The notes under the pieces: model-generated | The model's database searches: none | What the model saw: the letters and a program-made list of their open reading frames with translations, nothing else | Told to the model about the DNA's origin: nothing | NCBI RefSeq assembly: GCF_036208045.1 | Contig: NZ_CP121472.1 | Span: 5,281,531 to 5,345,530 of the forward strand | Direction: 5' to 3' | Length of the DNA: 64,000 nt | Source of the DNA: Thiorhodovibrio winogradskyi | Lineage (GTDB): Bacteria; Pseudomonadota; Gammaproteobacteria; Chromatiales; Chromatiaceae | Shown here: piece after piece, positions 38,129 to 45,568 of the stretch | Layout of the letters: every line of letters starts with the position of its first letter | Numbering within the stretch: position 1 is the first letter of the stretch | Position numbers and translations under genes: made by a program

Positions 38129-38536
38129 TCACGGCGCGCCGGGTCGACCGAAGCGAATCGGGTGCTGCTTGACATAGGCCTCGGAGAAATCCAGGTGGAT
38201 CTCATAACCGCCGTCCTGCTCGCGAATCTTCACTTGCTTGAGATCCGGCATCCGGGTGGCAAGCCAGGAGCACATGGCGGCAGCCATGGCCTCATTGTTA
38301 GTGGTGATGGCCTCGGTCAGATTGGCGGCGATGAACTGGGCTTTCTGACCCAGATCGGGCGCGAGCAAATGCCGACCATCAATCACAATGCCCTCGGCAT
38401 TCATGCGCTCATCCATCTTGGCCAGATAAGCGCCCTGATAATCGGCCAGCACCTTGGCCCGGTCATATTCCAGCTGGGCAATGCCGTTTAGGGTGACGGC
38501 CATCAACCCACCTGATACAGCTTCCGAAGCAGTCAT
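38129..38536 (-). CDS. uncharacterised protein partnered with an Lrp/AsnC regulator
   Basis: 135 aa from the ATG at 38536, which has a GGAGG site and overlaps the regulator stop (ATGA). It is soluble with mixed alpha/beta character: LEYDRAKVLADYQGAYLAKMDERMNAEGIVIDGRHL near the N-terminus as a predicted helix, and a C-terminal VKIREQDGGYEIHLDFSEAYVKQHPIRF strand region. I do not recognise the family. The tight coupling to the regulator suggests that it is its target or co-sensor. Confidence 0.65.
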   Translation of the reverse strand: MTASEAVSGGLMAVTLNGIAQLEYDRAKVLADYQGAYLAKMDERMNAEGIVIDGRHLLAPDLGQKAQFIAANLTEAITTNNEAMAAAMCSWLATRMPDLKQVKIREQDGGYEIHLDFSEAYVKQHPIRFGRPGAP

Positions 38537-39021
38537 GTGCCAGCCTCCAGGCGAATACTCTCCAATGGCAGTGCGGTGCGCTCGACCACCTGCCGCAGCA
38601 CGAAGCTCGAATGCACCCCCGAGACTCCTTCGATGCGGGTGATCTTGCGCAACAACAAGTCCTGATAGGCATCCATGTCGCGCACCAACACCTTCAGCTG
38701 ATAGTCGGCATCGCGCCCGGTGATCAGCGAGCACTCCAGCACTTCCGGCCAACCAGCCACGGCGGCGTCGAAATTGGCGAAACGCTCAGGCGTATGGCGA
38801 TCCATGGCGATATTGATAAAGGCGATCAGATCCAACCCCAGGGCGCGCGCATTCAGCAGTGCGCGATAGCCGGCAATGATGCCACGCTCCTCCAGCGCCC
38901 GCACCCGCCGCAGGCAGGGCGAGGGCGACAGCCCGATACGATCAGCCAACTCCTGATTGCTGATGCGCCCATCGCCTTGCAGCTCGGCGAGGATGCGCTT
39001 GTCGTAGTGGTCGATGCTCAT
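38533..39021 (-). CDS. Lrp/AsnC family transcriptional regulator
   Basis: 162 aa. The N-terminal winged helix-turn-helix reads DKRILAELQGDGRISNQELADRIGLSPSPCLRRVRALEERGII, and the C-terminal RAM domain has GRDADYQLKVLVRDMDAYQDLLLRKI. These octameric regulators sense amino acids. The stop codon overlaps the start of the 135-aa gene, so they form a two-gene unit. An AT-rich palindrome at 39050-39063 upstream may be an autoregulatory site. Confidence 0.92.
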   Translation of the reverse strand: MSIDHYDKRILAELQGDGRISNQELADRIGLSPSPCLRRVRALEERGIIAGYRALLNARALGLDLIAFINIAMDRHTPERFANFDAAVAGWPEVLECSLITGRDADYQLKVLVRDMDAYQDLLLRKITRIEGVSGVHSSFVLRQVVERTALPLESIRLEAGT

Positions 39022-39049
39022 GGCTGCCAGATGAAGTTGTTAAAATTGC

Positions 39050-39063
39050 TTTATTTAAATAAA
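39050..39063. promoter_or_regulatory. palindrome upstream of the Lrp/AsnC gene
   Basis: TTTATTTAAATAAA is a perfect 14-bp palindrome 29 bases upstream of the regulator start, in an AT-rich patch of an otherwise GC-rich region. Autoregulation by Lrp-type proteins makes it a candidate operator. Confidence 0.35.
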
Positions 39064-39405
39064 TACTAGCAGATTATTGCCAGATCACTCGAAATTATTC
39101 CAAATTCGCAATCCTCTGCCGGGACCTTTGCGCGACACTATCTCCCGTCGGCCACAAGCCAACAATCGCAGCGGCGGCCCACAAGGTTAATCCGCGACAA
39201 CCCCGGCGATTCTGACCGGATCACCGGATCAGGACTGATGACAATCAGGCAACCCCCTGTCATGAGGACTGAAATCTGTTACGGCGACATCGGGGTCCGC
39301 GAACGGACCCCGAATGTCTTCCGCTCCGCGGGCCTTCTCGGCAGGCCATGAGGCTTACCATAAATCTTATGGATGCATCATCCGGGGTGGCCGGGACCAT
39401 GAGCG
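39064..39405. other. intergenic region with a strong hairpin
   Basis: About 340 bp between the Lrp/AsnC promoter region and the 3' end of intI. It contains the hairpin CGGGGTCCG-CGAA-CGGACCCCG at 39291-39312, which could end transcription from either side. No gene was found. Confidence 0.45.
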
Positions 39406-40836
39406 TTAGAGCAATCCGTCCAACGGACTGCGCACCCCCTGCCCGCCGCGATTGAGCACATGGGTATAGATCATGGTGGTTGACACATCCGCGTGGCCCA
39501 GCAATTCCTGCACCGTGCGAATGTCATAGCCCGACTCCAGCACATGGGTCGCGAACGAATGGCGCAGGCAATGGCAGTTCACCTTCTTGGCAATCCCGGC
39601 CCGCGTTCCCGCCGCTTTCACCGCCTTCTGCAAGCCATTCTCATGCACATGATGCCGGCGCATCTTCCCGCTGCGCGGGTCCACCGACAGCCGTGCGCTT
39701 GGGAAAACATACTGCCAAATCCATTCCTTTGCCGCATGCGGCCACTTGCGCGCCAGCGCATCCGGCAAAAACACCTCCCCAAAGCCCTGGGCCAAATCCT
39801 GCTCGTGCAAAGCGCGGACTTTCTCCAGCTGCTCCCGCAGTGGTTGCTCCAACCGCCCCGGCAGCGGCACCACCCGATCCTTCTGTCCCTTGCCATCGCG
39901 CACCACAATCTGAGGGTAGGCAAAATCGATATCCCGCACCCGCAGGCGCACGCACTCCATCAGCCGCATGCCCGTCCCATAGAGCAAAGCCGCCATCAAA
40001 TGCTGAGTGCCTTCGATGCCCGTCAACAAGCGCGCGACCTCCGAGCGCTCCAGCACCACCGGCAGCCGCTTCGGTCGTTTCGCCCGAACGAAATCGCCCA
40101 TCTCGTCCATGGACCGACCCAACACCTGCTGGTAGAGAAACGCCAAGGCATTCAGCGCCTGGCTCTGGGTACTAGCCGACACATTGCCCCGCACCGCCAA
40201 ATCCTCAAGGAAGGCACGCACGCGCTCCGCGCCCAGCTCCGTCGGGTCGCGGTTGTCGCAGAACAGAATGAAACGGCACACCCAGGTTTCATACGCCTGC
40301 TCGGTGCGGATTGAATACTTGCGCCGGCGAATCTCCGCAATCATCCGCTCGAGCAGCGCGGAATGATTCTCCCTCACCGCGTCCAATGGCGAGCGGGCAT
40401 TGCGCTTCGGCTTGAAAGCGATGCCTGACACGAGTTGCTCGGCCGCATTGCCGGTACCCGAGGGTTCGGTCTCACGAGCGATCGTCGGATGATCCGCCTC
40501 TAGAGACCGCGCCGAATCGCGCCAGAAGCCCCAATCCACCTGCCCGGCCACCGGTGCATTAGCGGTCTCCAGCAAATTCTGTATAGCATCTACAGTTTGA
40601 GCAAATTGCCAGTCCTTAATTCCGCCTAGCCGCCCGGCATGCTCCAGGTAGCCAGTCACATCATCGACAGAGTGTTGCGCCAGTCGCTTGCCGGAAACTG
40701 CCTTAAGATAGGCTTCCGCGCGCCGCACATGCCAGCGAATCGCGTTCTCCTTGACGCCTTTCATCCGCGCTAACTCGATAAAGCGTGCCCAGAAACGATC
40801 CATGGCGTCATTTGTTGTTGCTTGGTGCGCAGGCAT
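39406..40836 (-). CDS. intI: integron integrase IntI (long form)
   Basis: 476 aa, about 140 longer than class 1-3 integrases. The C-terminal ~320 residues are a tyrosine recombinase with [22 protein letters not shown] (first catalytic Arg), [27 protein letters not shown] and the nucleophile Tyr in TTMIYTHV. The integron-specific insert is present ([20 protein letters not shown] ... [16 protein letters not shown]), which separates IntI from phage or Xer enzymes. The N-terminal ~150 residues form a second core-binding-like region ([21 protein letters not shown]). It is transcribed away from the cassette array, the canonical layout, and looks intact. Confidence 0.93.
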   Translation of the reverse strand: MPAHQATTNDAMDRFWARFIELARMKGVKENAIRWHVRRAEAYLKAVSGKRLAQHSVDDVTGYLEHAGRLGGIKDWQFAQTVDAIQNLLETANAPVAGQVDWGFWRDSARSLEADHPTIARETEPSGTGNAAEQLVSGIAFKPKRNARSPLDAVRENHSALLERMIAEIRRRKYSIRTEQAYETWVCRFILFCDNRDPTELGAERVRAFLEDLAVRGNVSASTQSQALNALAFLYQQVLGRSMDEMGDFVRAKRPKRLPVVLERSEVARLLTGIEGTQHLMAALLYGTGMRLMECVRLRVRDIDFAYPQIVVRDGKGQKDRVVPLPGRLEQPLREQLEKVRALHEQDLAQGFGEVFLPDALARKWPHAAKEWIWQYVFPSARLSVDPRSGKMRRHHVHENGLQKAVKAAGTRAGIAKKVNCHCLRHSFATHVLESGYDIRTVQELLGHADVSTTMIYTHVLNRGGQGVRSPLDGLL

Positions 40837-40911
40837 GTGCTAGTGTCGGATTCACAGACAGAAAGTGTTGGATTTAGGGTGCTTGCGAGATCATTTGTTC
40901 TCAGGCTCGGC

Positions 40912-40994
40912 GCTAGACAGAATCCATGCTAACAGCGCTACACGGATTCTGTCTAGCACACCCGACCGATATTCTGTCTAGTAAACTGTTGAAC
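40912..40994 (+). other. candidate attI site of the integron
   Basis: Upstream of intI lie a perfect 14-bp inverted repeat, GCTAGACAGAATCC (40912-40925) and GGATTCTGTCTAGC (40944-40957), and a further direct copy ATTCTGTCTAG (40971-40981). Seven bases later comes GTTGAAC (40988-40994), which fits the recombination core GTTRRRY and equals the R' core of the attC at 45354-45417. Repeats that bind integrase next to a core site are the layout of known attI sites. The assignment is inferred from position and sequence. Confidence 0.6.
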
Positions 40995-41120
40995 TAATCC
41001 GCTCCGCGGAGCTTCCGGACCTACCGGCCCCCAACCCACACCTGCCACTGACAGCGCAATTGCACATTGTCGCCCACACTGAAGATGACCCAATCAGGGT
41101 CGTTGACAGAGGGTCTGACG

Positions 41121-41969
41121 ATGACCGCATTACGCCAACGTATGATTGCCGCCATGCAGATGCATGGCTTCTCCCCGCGCACCCACCAGAGCTACCTCGC
41201 CGCGGTGCGCGATCTCGCCAAATTTACCCACCGCGCGCCTGACACCTTGATGCCGGATGATGTACAGTGCTACTTCGAGCACTTGGTGCGCGAGCGTGGG
41301 CTCGCCCCGGCGAGCGTGCGCCTGTTCTACCATGGCATCCGCTTTTTCTACCTCCAGGTGCTCAACTGGCCGGCGGTGGACCTGGCCGTCACCCTGCCCA
41401 AGCGCCCTCAACGCATACCCGAGCTGCTCACGCGCGAAGAGGTGGCGGCCATCCTGCGCGCTTGTGCGGATGTGCGCCATCACATGATGCTCAGCCTGTG
41501 CTATGGCTGCGGGCTGCGCCTGAACGAAGTGCTGGCGGTTCGCGTTGGCGATATCGATGGGGAGCGCCGACTGTTGCGCATTGAACAGGGCAAGGGCGCC
41601 AAGGACCGCATGGTCCCGCTCTCGCCGACCTTGTTGGCGCAACTGCGTGCCTACTGGCGCGCCTATCGCCCGGGCGCGTGGCTGTTTGCCGGACGCGCCG
41701 GGACGCGGCTCGCGCCCACCACGCTGCAGAAAGCCTTCACTCAGGCCAAGCAGCGCGCCGGTGTGCACAAGGTCGGCGGCATCCATGGGCTGCGCCACGC
41801 CTATGCCACCCATCAGCTGGCCGCCGGGCTGCCAGTGCAGCGCCTGCAACGCTTGCTCGGGCATCAGAGCATTCACACCACCCTGCGCTATGTGCATTGG
41901 CTGCCGAGCGCGCGTGAGGGTGAAGGCATGCTCGATGTCATTGCCCAGTTGGAGGCGGCGCATGGCTAA
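41121..41969 (+). CDS. tyrosine recombinase of the IS91-type element
   Basis: 282 aa from the ATG at 41121. An N-terminal core-binding domain (MIAAMQMHGFSPRTHQSYLAAV) precedes the catalytic domain with CYGCGLRLNEVLAVRVGDID, HGLRHAYATHQL and the nucleophile region LLGHQSIHTTLRYVH. It lacks the integron-specific insert, so it is not a second IntI. Its stop lies inside the start of the transposase gene (8-base overlap), so the pair is one unit; such accessory recombinases occur in some IS91 relatives. Confidence 0.88.
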   Translation: MTALRQRMIAAMQMHGFSPRTHQSYLAAVRDLAKFTHRAPDTLMPDDVQCYFEHLVRERGLAPASVRLFYHGIRFFYLQVLNWPAVDLAVTLPKRPQRIPELLTREEVAAILRACADVRHHMMLSLCYGCGLRLNEVLAVRVGDIDGERRLLRIEQGKGAKDRMVPLSPTLLAQLRAYWRAYRPGAWLFAGRAGTRLAPTTLQKAFTQAKQRAGVHKVGGIHGLRHAYATHQLAAGLPVQRLQRLLGHQSIHTTLRYVHWLPSAREGEGMLDVIAQLEAAHG

Positions 41970-43119
41970 GTCCGCCTCCCTGCAAGTGCTGGTCAACGCG
42001 TGTCTTGACGGCTTGGTCGCGACCCAGACCTTGAGCCCACGGCAGTGGCAGGTGTGTCACCACATCCGCGATTGCCGCACCGCGGTCCTCGGCGGATTCG
42101 CCTTGCACTGTGATCAGTGCGATGCCGATGCGCTGTGTTACCACGCCTGTCGCGACCGTCACTGCCCGCGCTGCCAGCGCCAGGCCTCCGAGGCATGGTG
42201 CGCGCGTCAGCGCGCGGCCTTGCTGCCGGTGACCTATCACCATCTGGTCTTCACGCTGCCGTCCGCCCTCAATGGCTGGATCGAGGTCCATCCCAAACAG
42301 CTCTATGATCTGCTGTTCGAGACGGTCTGGGCCACATTGTCCGCCTTCGGTGCCAACCCCAAGCGCCTGGATGGACAACTGGGAATGACCGCCGTGCTCC
42401 ATACCTGGGGACAGACGCTCACCCGGCATGTGCATCTGCATTGTTTGGTGCCGGGCGGGGCATTCTCCGCCACCGGTCAGTGGCATCCCGCGAAAAGCAC
42501 CTACTTGTTCCCGGTGCGGGCGCTCTCGCGTCACTTGCGTGGCGGCTTTGTCAGTCGTCTGCGCCAGGCCGTCGCGGCTGGCGAATTGAGCCGGTTAACC
42601 GATCCACGCGAGATCGATCGCATGCTCGATACCCTGATGGGCACCGAGTGGGTGGTCTTTTCCAAGCCCTGCCTGGCGCGCGGCGACACCGTCGTCGACT
42701 ACCTCGGACGCTACAGCCACCGCACCGCGCTGAGCGACAGCCGCCTACTCAGCTTTGATGGCGAGTCCGTTGAACTCAGCTACAAGGACTACCGCGATGG
42801 CGACCAGCGCAAAGTCATGACCCTCTCCGGTGAGGAACTGTTGCGCCGCTTTCTGCTCCATGTGTTACCAAAAGGCTTCATGCGCGTGCGTCATTTCGGC
42901 TTCCTGGCCAATCGTTGTCGTGCTCAGCGCTTGCCGGCCATCCGCGCGGCGATCGGCGCGGTGCAAGCGCGTCCTGTTGCAATCATGCCAACTGAGCCGG
43001 GCACCACCGGGCATCCGCAACCTTCCAAGACCTTTGATGGTTTTCCCTGCCAGAGCTGTCGCGGCGGACGACTGCGGGTGCGCACCGCCTTGGCTCCCAA
43101 ACGCCGTGATGGAGGATAG
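41962..43119 (+). CDS. IS91-family transposase (Y2 HUH, rolling circle)
   Basis: 385 aa. An N-terminal zinc finger (CDQCDADALCYHACRDRHC) is followed by the HUH site HVHLH (residues 156-160) and the two-tyrosine motif YLGRY (Tyr247 and Tyr251) in DYLGRYSHRTALSD, all signatures of IS91 transposases. A second Cys pair (CQSCRGG) lies at the C-terminus. The gene seems intact with no frameshift. It should nick and transfer single strands in rolling-circle fashion. Confidence 0.93.
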   Translation: MAKSASLQVLVNACLDGLVATQTLSPRQWQVCHHIRDCRTAVLGGFALHCDQCDADALCYHACRDRHCPRCQRQASEAWCARQRAALLPVTYHHLVFTLPSALNGWIEVHPKQLYDLLFETVWATLSAFGANPKRLDGQLGMTAVLHTWGQTLTRHVHLHCLVPGGAFSATGQWHPAKSTYLFPVRALSRHLRGGFVSRLRQAVAAGELSRLTDPREIDRMLDTLMGTEWVVFSKPCLARGDTVVDYLGRYSHRTALSDSRLLSFDGESVELSYKDYRDGDQRKVMTLSGEELLRRFLLHVLPKGFMRVRHFGFLANRCRAQRLPAIRAAIGAVQARPVAIMPTEPGTTGHPQPSKTFDGFPCQSCRGGRLRVRTALAPKRRDGG

Positions 43120-43415
43120 TGCGCGCCGATCACTCGTCCCCTCCCTTCACCTGCCATGAGAAACGTTTCGGCCCGATCTCGGGTCCGTGCACGCGCTCGA
43201 CTCGCGCTCGAGAATCGACTAAACTCAGCGCTAATACACAGCGCATCTTCCCCCAGGGAGGCCACCAAATGACGTATTTCCCCTCCCGCTGCCGCCCGTG
43301 CCGCTGCTTCAGCGCCAACACCACCCCCGCACTCCCGGGGTCTGACCAATACAATCCCCTAAGAAGCCAGCTCTCGAGCCTCTGCGCCGGAGAGCCCGTG
43401 CCAGGATCGGATTAG

Positions 43416-43508
43416 TCCAACAGACATTTATCCATCGGGCGCTGAGAGTTCAGCGCATGATCGGACTCACGGCTTAGCGCCCGATGGATAAATGCTTAAT
43501 AGTTAGAT
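43416..43508 (+). other. attC site, large palindromic type
   Basis: R'' GTCCAAC (43416-43422) and R' GTTAGAT (43502-43508) bracket a perfect 18-bp inverted repeat: ATTTATCCATCGGGCGCT (43426-43443) and AGCGCCCGATGGATAAAT (43476-43493). Both ends fit RYYYAAC and GTTRRRY. At 93 bp it differs from the other attC sites in the array. Confidence 0.65.
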
Positions 43509-43605
43509 GTAGAAAGGGGTAGGAACGTGACGGTCCTTTTTTGGGGAATTAAAGGGGTCTGGTTGAAATTATTTTCCCAGGCAAAAAAACAACACATTAT
43601 CAATC
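43509..43605 (+). other. gene-less cassette body
   Basis: The interval between two attC sites is under 100 bp and holds no reading frame of note. It ends with the shared cassette tail (AAAGGGGTCTGGTTGAAATT-type) that precedes several attC sites here. It may carry a promoter or small RNA, or be a remnant. Confidence 0.55.
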
Positions 43606-43669
43606 GCCTAACGATGGCCTCCAGTCCGACCGCTCGCTTCGCTCGCGGCGGCTGAGGCTGGCGTTAGGC
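43606..43669 (+). other. attC site, family 1
   Basis: R'' GCCTAAC (43606-43612) and R' GTTAGGC (43663-43669), 64 bp, with an imperfect palindrome centred on GCTCGCTTCGCTCGC. Near-identical copies lie at 44529 and 45354. Confidence 0.88.
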
Positions 43670-43706
43670 TTGGCTAGGCGGAAAGCTCACATCGGAGTAG
43701 TACGAA

Positions 43707-44054
43707 ATGAACAAATACAATTTAATCAATGAGTTCTTCTCAAACCCTGAAGATGCGGTAAAGTTCTTTGTTCAGTTAAAGGTGTTGAAATTTGCAAATG
43801 AAGAGGCAAGCTGCATAGCTTCCTTGGAAAAGAAAACTGATAGTAAATGGACTTATATGCTGGAATGGCAGGATGGCAAGTATGTTGGTGAGCATATAAA
43901 ACCGTTCAAGCCTTCAAAAGAAAATATCGAAAAATTCAACAATGGTTGTGAAGGATTGGCAAAGCTCTTAGAAAGATATATCGACACAAACGATATTTCA
44001 ACTGTAACAAACGCTCCTAGTCCCTTTGGGGATATGGTGTACAAAGGGCAGTAA
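43707..44054 (+). CDS. cassette-encoded orphan protein
   Basis: 115 aa, soluble, rich in Lys, Asn and Phe, and much more AT-rich than the chromosome outside the array. It begins MNKYNLINEFFSNPEDAVKFF with a predicted N-terminal helix, a central KWTYMLEWQDGKYVGEHIKPF strand region and a second helix near EGLAKLLERYIDTND. I recognise no domain. It starts 38 bases after the attC R' core, a normal cassette layout. Confidence 0.75.
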   Translation: MNKYNLINEFFSNPEDAVKFFVQLKVLKFANEEASCIASLEKKTDSKWTYMLEWQDGKYVGEHIKPFKPSKENIEKFNNGCEGLAKLLERYIDTNDISTVTNAPSPFGDMVYKGQ

Positions 44055-44086
44055 GTTAATTAACAAAGCCTAATTAACTGTTAGGC
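44055..44086 (+). other. possible degenerate attC
   Basis: GCCTAA (44068-44073) and TTAGGC (44081-44086) are complementary but separated by only 7 bases, and an overlapping palindrome GTTAATTA/TAATTAAC is present. It lies between two cassette genes where an attC would be expected; the stem-loop interior seems to be lost. Confidence 0.35.
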
Positions 44087-44123
44087 CGTACAAAAAATTC
44101 ATTCTGACAGGAGAACCACTACC

Positions 44124-44441
44124 ATGGATTTGAAGCAGTTGCTACGCCAAGATTTTGACATAGATTTTCCTATTTCCGGAGGGTTTGGTAATTCTCTCGA
44201 TAATGCCATTTACATACATCGACAGAATCCGAACGACTACACATCTGTTGAGTACGGTATACTAAAATGTCTTGGTTATGGCAGAAATATAGAATGGAAA
44301 TTAATACAGCAGTCAACGTTACATCACAATGGAAAGACTCTTGATCAACTAAAAATCGAAACTCGAAAAACAACAGAAGATGAGATAATTACTCAGATTG
44401 AAAACTATTATTTTGATATATCGGAGTGCGTCGATTTTTAA
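44124..44441 (+). CDS. cassette-encoded orphan protein
   Basis: 105 aa, AT-rich coding sequence, with an AGGAGA ribosome binding site. The sequence runs MDLKQLLRQDFDIDFPISGG, then a Tyr/Asn-rich central part (EYGILKCLGYGRNIEWKLIQQ) and an acidic C-terminus (YFDISECVDF). I recognise no domain. It shares a cassette with the 115-aa gene if the degenerate attC at 44055-44086 is discounted. Confidence 0.72.
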   Translation: MDLKQLLRQDFDIDFPISGGFGNSLDNAIYIHRQNPNDYTSVEYGILKCLGYGRNIEWKLIQQSTLHHNGKTLDQLKIETRKTTEDEIITQIENYYFDISECVDF

Positions 44442-44528
44442 TGCCGAAGAACTGAATCTGTATTTTTTATAATCAAAGGGGCCATGGTGAATTTTTCTCT
44501 CAGACCGTAAATTAATGCGCAATCAATC

Positions 44529-44591
44529 GCCTAACGATGGCCTCCAGTCCGACCGTTCGCTACGCTCGCGGTGGCTGAGCTGGCGTTAGCT
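44529..44591 (+). other. attC site, family 1
   Basis: R'' GCCTAAC (44529-44535) and R' GTTAGCT (44585-44591), 63 bp. It differs from the copy at 43606 by a few substitutions in the central palindrome and one deleted base. Confidence 0.88.
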
Positions 44592-44687
44592 GCGGCAGTC
44601 AACGATCGTTCTTATTCTTATGGATTGACAAGAATAAGAATAGAGGTATCCTTATCCTTACGACCAAGCCCGCAAGAGGATGCCTCC

Positions 44688-45155
44688 GTGAGACAGATCG
44701 AGATTGATGACGAAGTTTTTGGCTATCTTCAAAGTCAAGCCCGTGCCTTCGTCGACACACCAAACCTAACACTGCGTCGTCTTTTCCAACTGGAAAAGAA
44801 TCCACCTAAGCCTGCGGTGGTTGCGCCAAGCCAACAAAAAACAAGAAAAAAACTGCCGAAGGCAAATCTGCTAGCACTAATATCTAGCGGACTCTTGCAG
44901 GACGGCCAGTCAGTTTTCCTAGTGGATTACCAAGATAACAAGTTGACACAGTACCGAGCCGTCATCGCTGGATCGTCCTTGAAGTGGCACGGACAGACTT
45001 ATTCAATGAGCGACTTAGCTCAAGAGTTGCTGAAAAAAGAGGGATACAGCAGCACCTCAGTCCGCGGCCCTACGCACTGGTGTACCGATGATGGAATTAC
45101 TATCAAGACTTTGTGGCAGCAGTATCTGAGCAAGACTACACTGGCAAATAGCTAA
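44688..45155 (+). CDS. cassette protein with SeqA-N-like and RAMA-like domains
   Basis: 155 aa from GTG 44688, with AGAGGA upstream. Residues 1-35 (RQIEIDDEVFGYLQSQARAF ... LTLRRLF) resemble the N-terminal domain of SeqA, a strand-helix-helix multimerisation module. After a basic linker (QQKTRKKLPK), the C-terminal ~85 residues (LLALISSGLLQDGQSVFL, YSMSDLAQELLKKEGY, VRGPTHWCTDDGITIKTLW) resemble the RAMA domain found with restriction and DNA modification proteins. It may recognise modified DNA. The open frame continues upstream into attC, but that part is unlikely to be coding. Both domain calls are by eye. Confidence 0.65.
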   Translation: MRQIEIDDEVFGYLQSQARAFVDTPNLTLRRLFQLEKNPPKPAVVAPSQQKTRKKLPKANLLALISSGLLQDGQSVFLVDYQDNKLTQYRAVIAGSSLKWHGQTYSMSDLAQELLKKEGYSSTSVRGPTHWCTDDGITIKTLWQQYLSKTTLANS

Positions 45156-45158
45156 GGA

Positions 45159-45353
45159 AATCAAAGCGGCCAGGAATCAAAGAATCAAAGGGAATCAAAG
45201 GAGGGATTAAAGGAACTAAAGGGAAGGAACTAAAGGGGCCTGGATGGAATTGTTTTCCAAGCAGAGAATCAACGCTGAATCAATCGCCTAACAAGAATTA
45301 AAGGGGCCTGGTTGGAATTGTTTTCCAGGCAAAGAATAAACGCAGAATCAATC
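45159..45353 (+). repeat. short A/G-rich repeats and duplicated cassette tail
   Basis: 45159-45236 consists of imperfect AATCAAAGG/AACTAAAGG units. It is followed by two ~60-bp copies of the cassette tail (AAAGGGGCCTGGWTGGAATT ... AATCAATCGCCTAAC), at about 45235-45292 and 45299-45360. The first copy ends at a lone R'' (45286-45292) with the rest of its attC missing; the second leads into the attC at 45354. Confidence 0.8.
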
Positions 45354-45417
45354 GCCTAACGATGGCCTCCAGTCCGACCGCTCGCTTCGCTCGCGGCGGC
45401 TGAGGCTGGCGTTGAAC
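45354..45417 (+). other. attC site, family 1
   Basis: R'' GCCTAAC (45354-45360) and R' GTTGAAC (45411-45417), 64 bp. The interior is identical to the copy at 43606 as far as I can read; only the R' core differs, and it matches the candidate attI core. Confidence 0.87.
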
Positions 45418-45476
45418 TGTATCAAACGGGTCAGGTTCGATTTAATTTTTTAGGACCGAATCTAATTCATCAAGTC

Positions 45477-45548
45477 GCCTAACACTGTGCTCCAGCCGAA
45501 GCCGGTTTCGCTTTCGCTCGACCGGCTCGGCTGAACACGGCGTTAGCT
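45477..45548 (+). other. attC site, family 2
   Basis: R'' GCCTAAC (45477-45483) and R' GTTAGCT (45542-45548), 72 bp, with arms around GCCGAAGCCGG and CCGGCTCGGC. The segment between the preceding attC and this one (45418-45476) holds no gene. A near copy lies at 46572. Confidence 0.88.
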
Positions 45549-45568
45549 CATCATACTCAGAATTATCG

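Larger units (their letters stand above)
40995..43415 (+). mobile_element. IS91-family element with accessory tyrosine recombinase (outer limits)
   Basis: The interval between the candidate attI core and the first attC holds two overlapping plus-strand genes: a tyrosine recombinase (41121-41969) and a Y2 HUH transposase (41962-43119). IS91 elements move by rolling-circle transposition, lack terminal inverted repeats and make no target duplication, so the exact ends cannot be read here. About 300 bp after the transposase (43120-43415) has no convincing gene and could carry the origin end. Confidence 0.7.

Noticed and set aside
41121-41969. Second tyrosine recombinase taken as another integron integrase
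   Set aside because: It lacks the IntI-specific insert and is translationally overlapped with the IS91 transposase.
43120-43415. A 98-codon frame downstream of the IS91 transposase
   Set aside because: Composition is low-complexity Pro/Ser/Arg, no domain is visible, and it lies where the origin end of the element would be.
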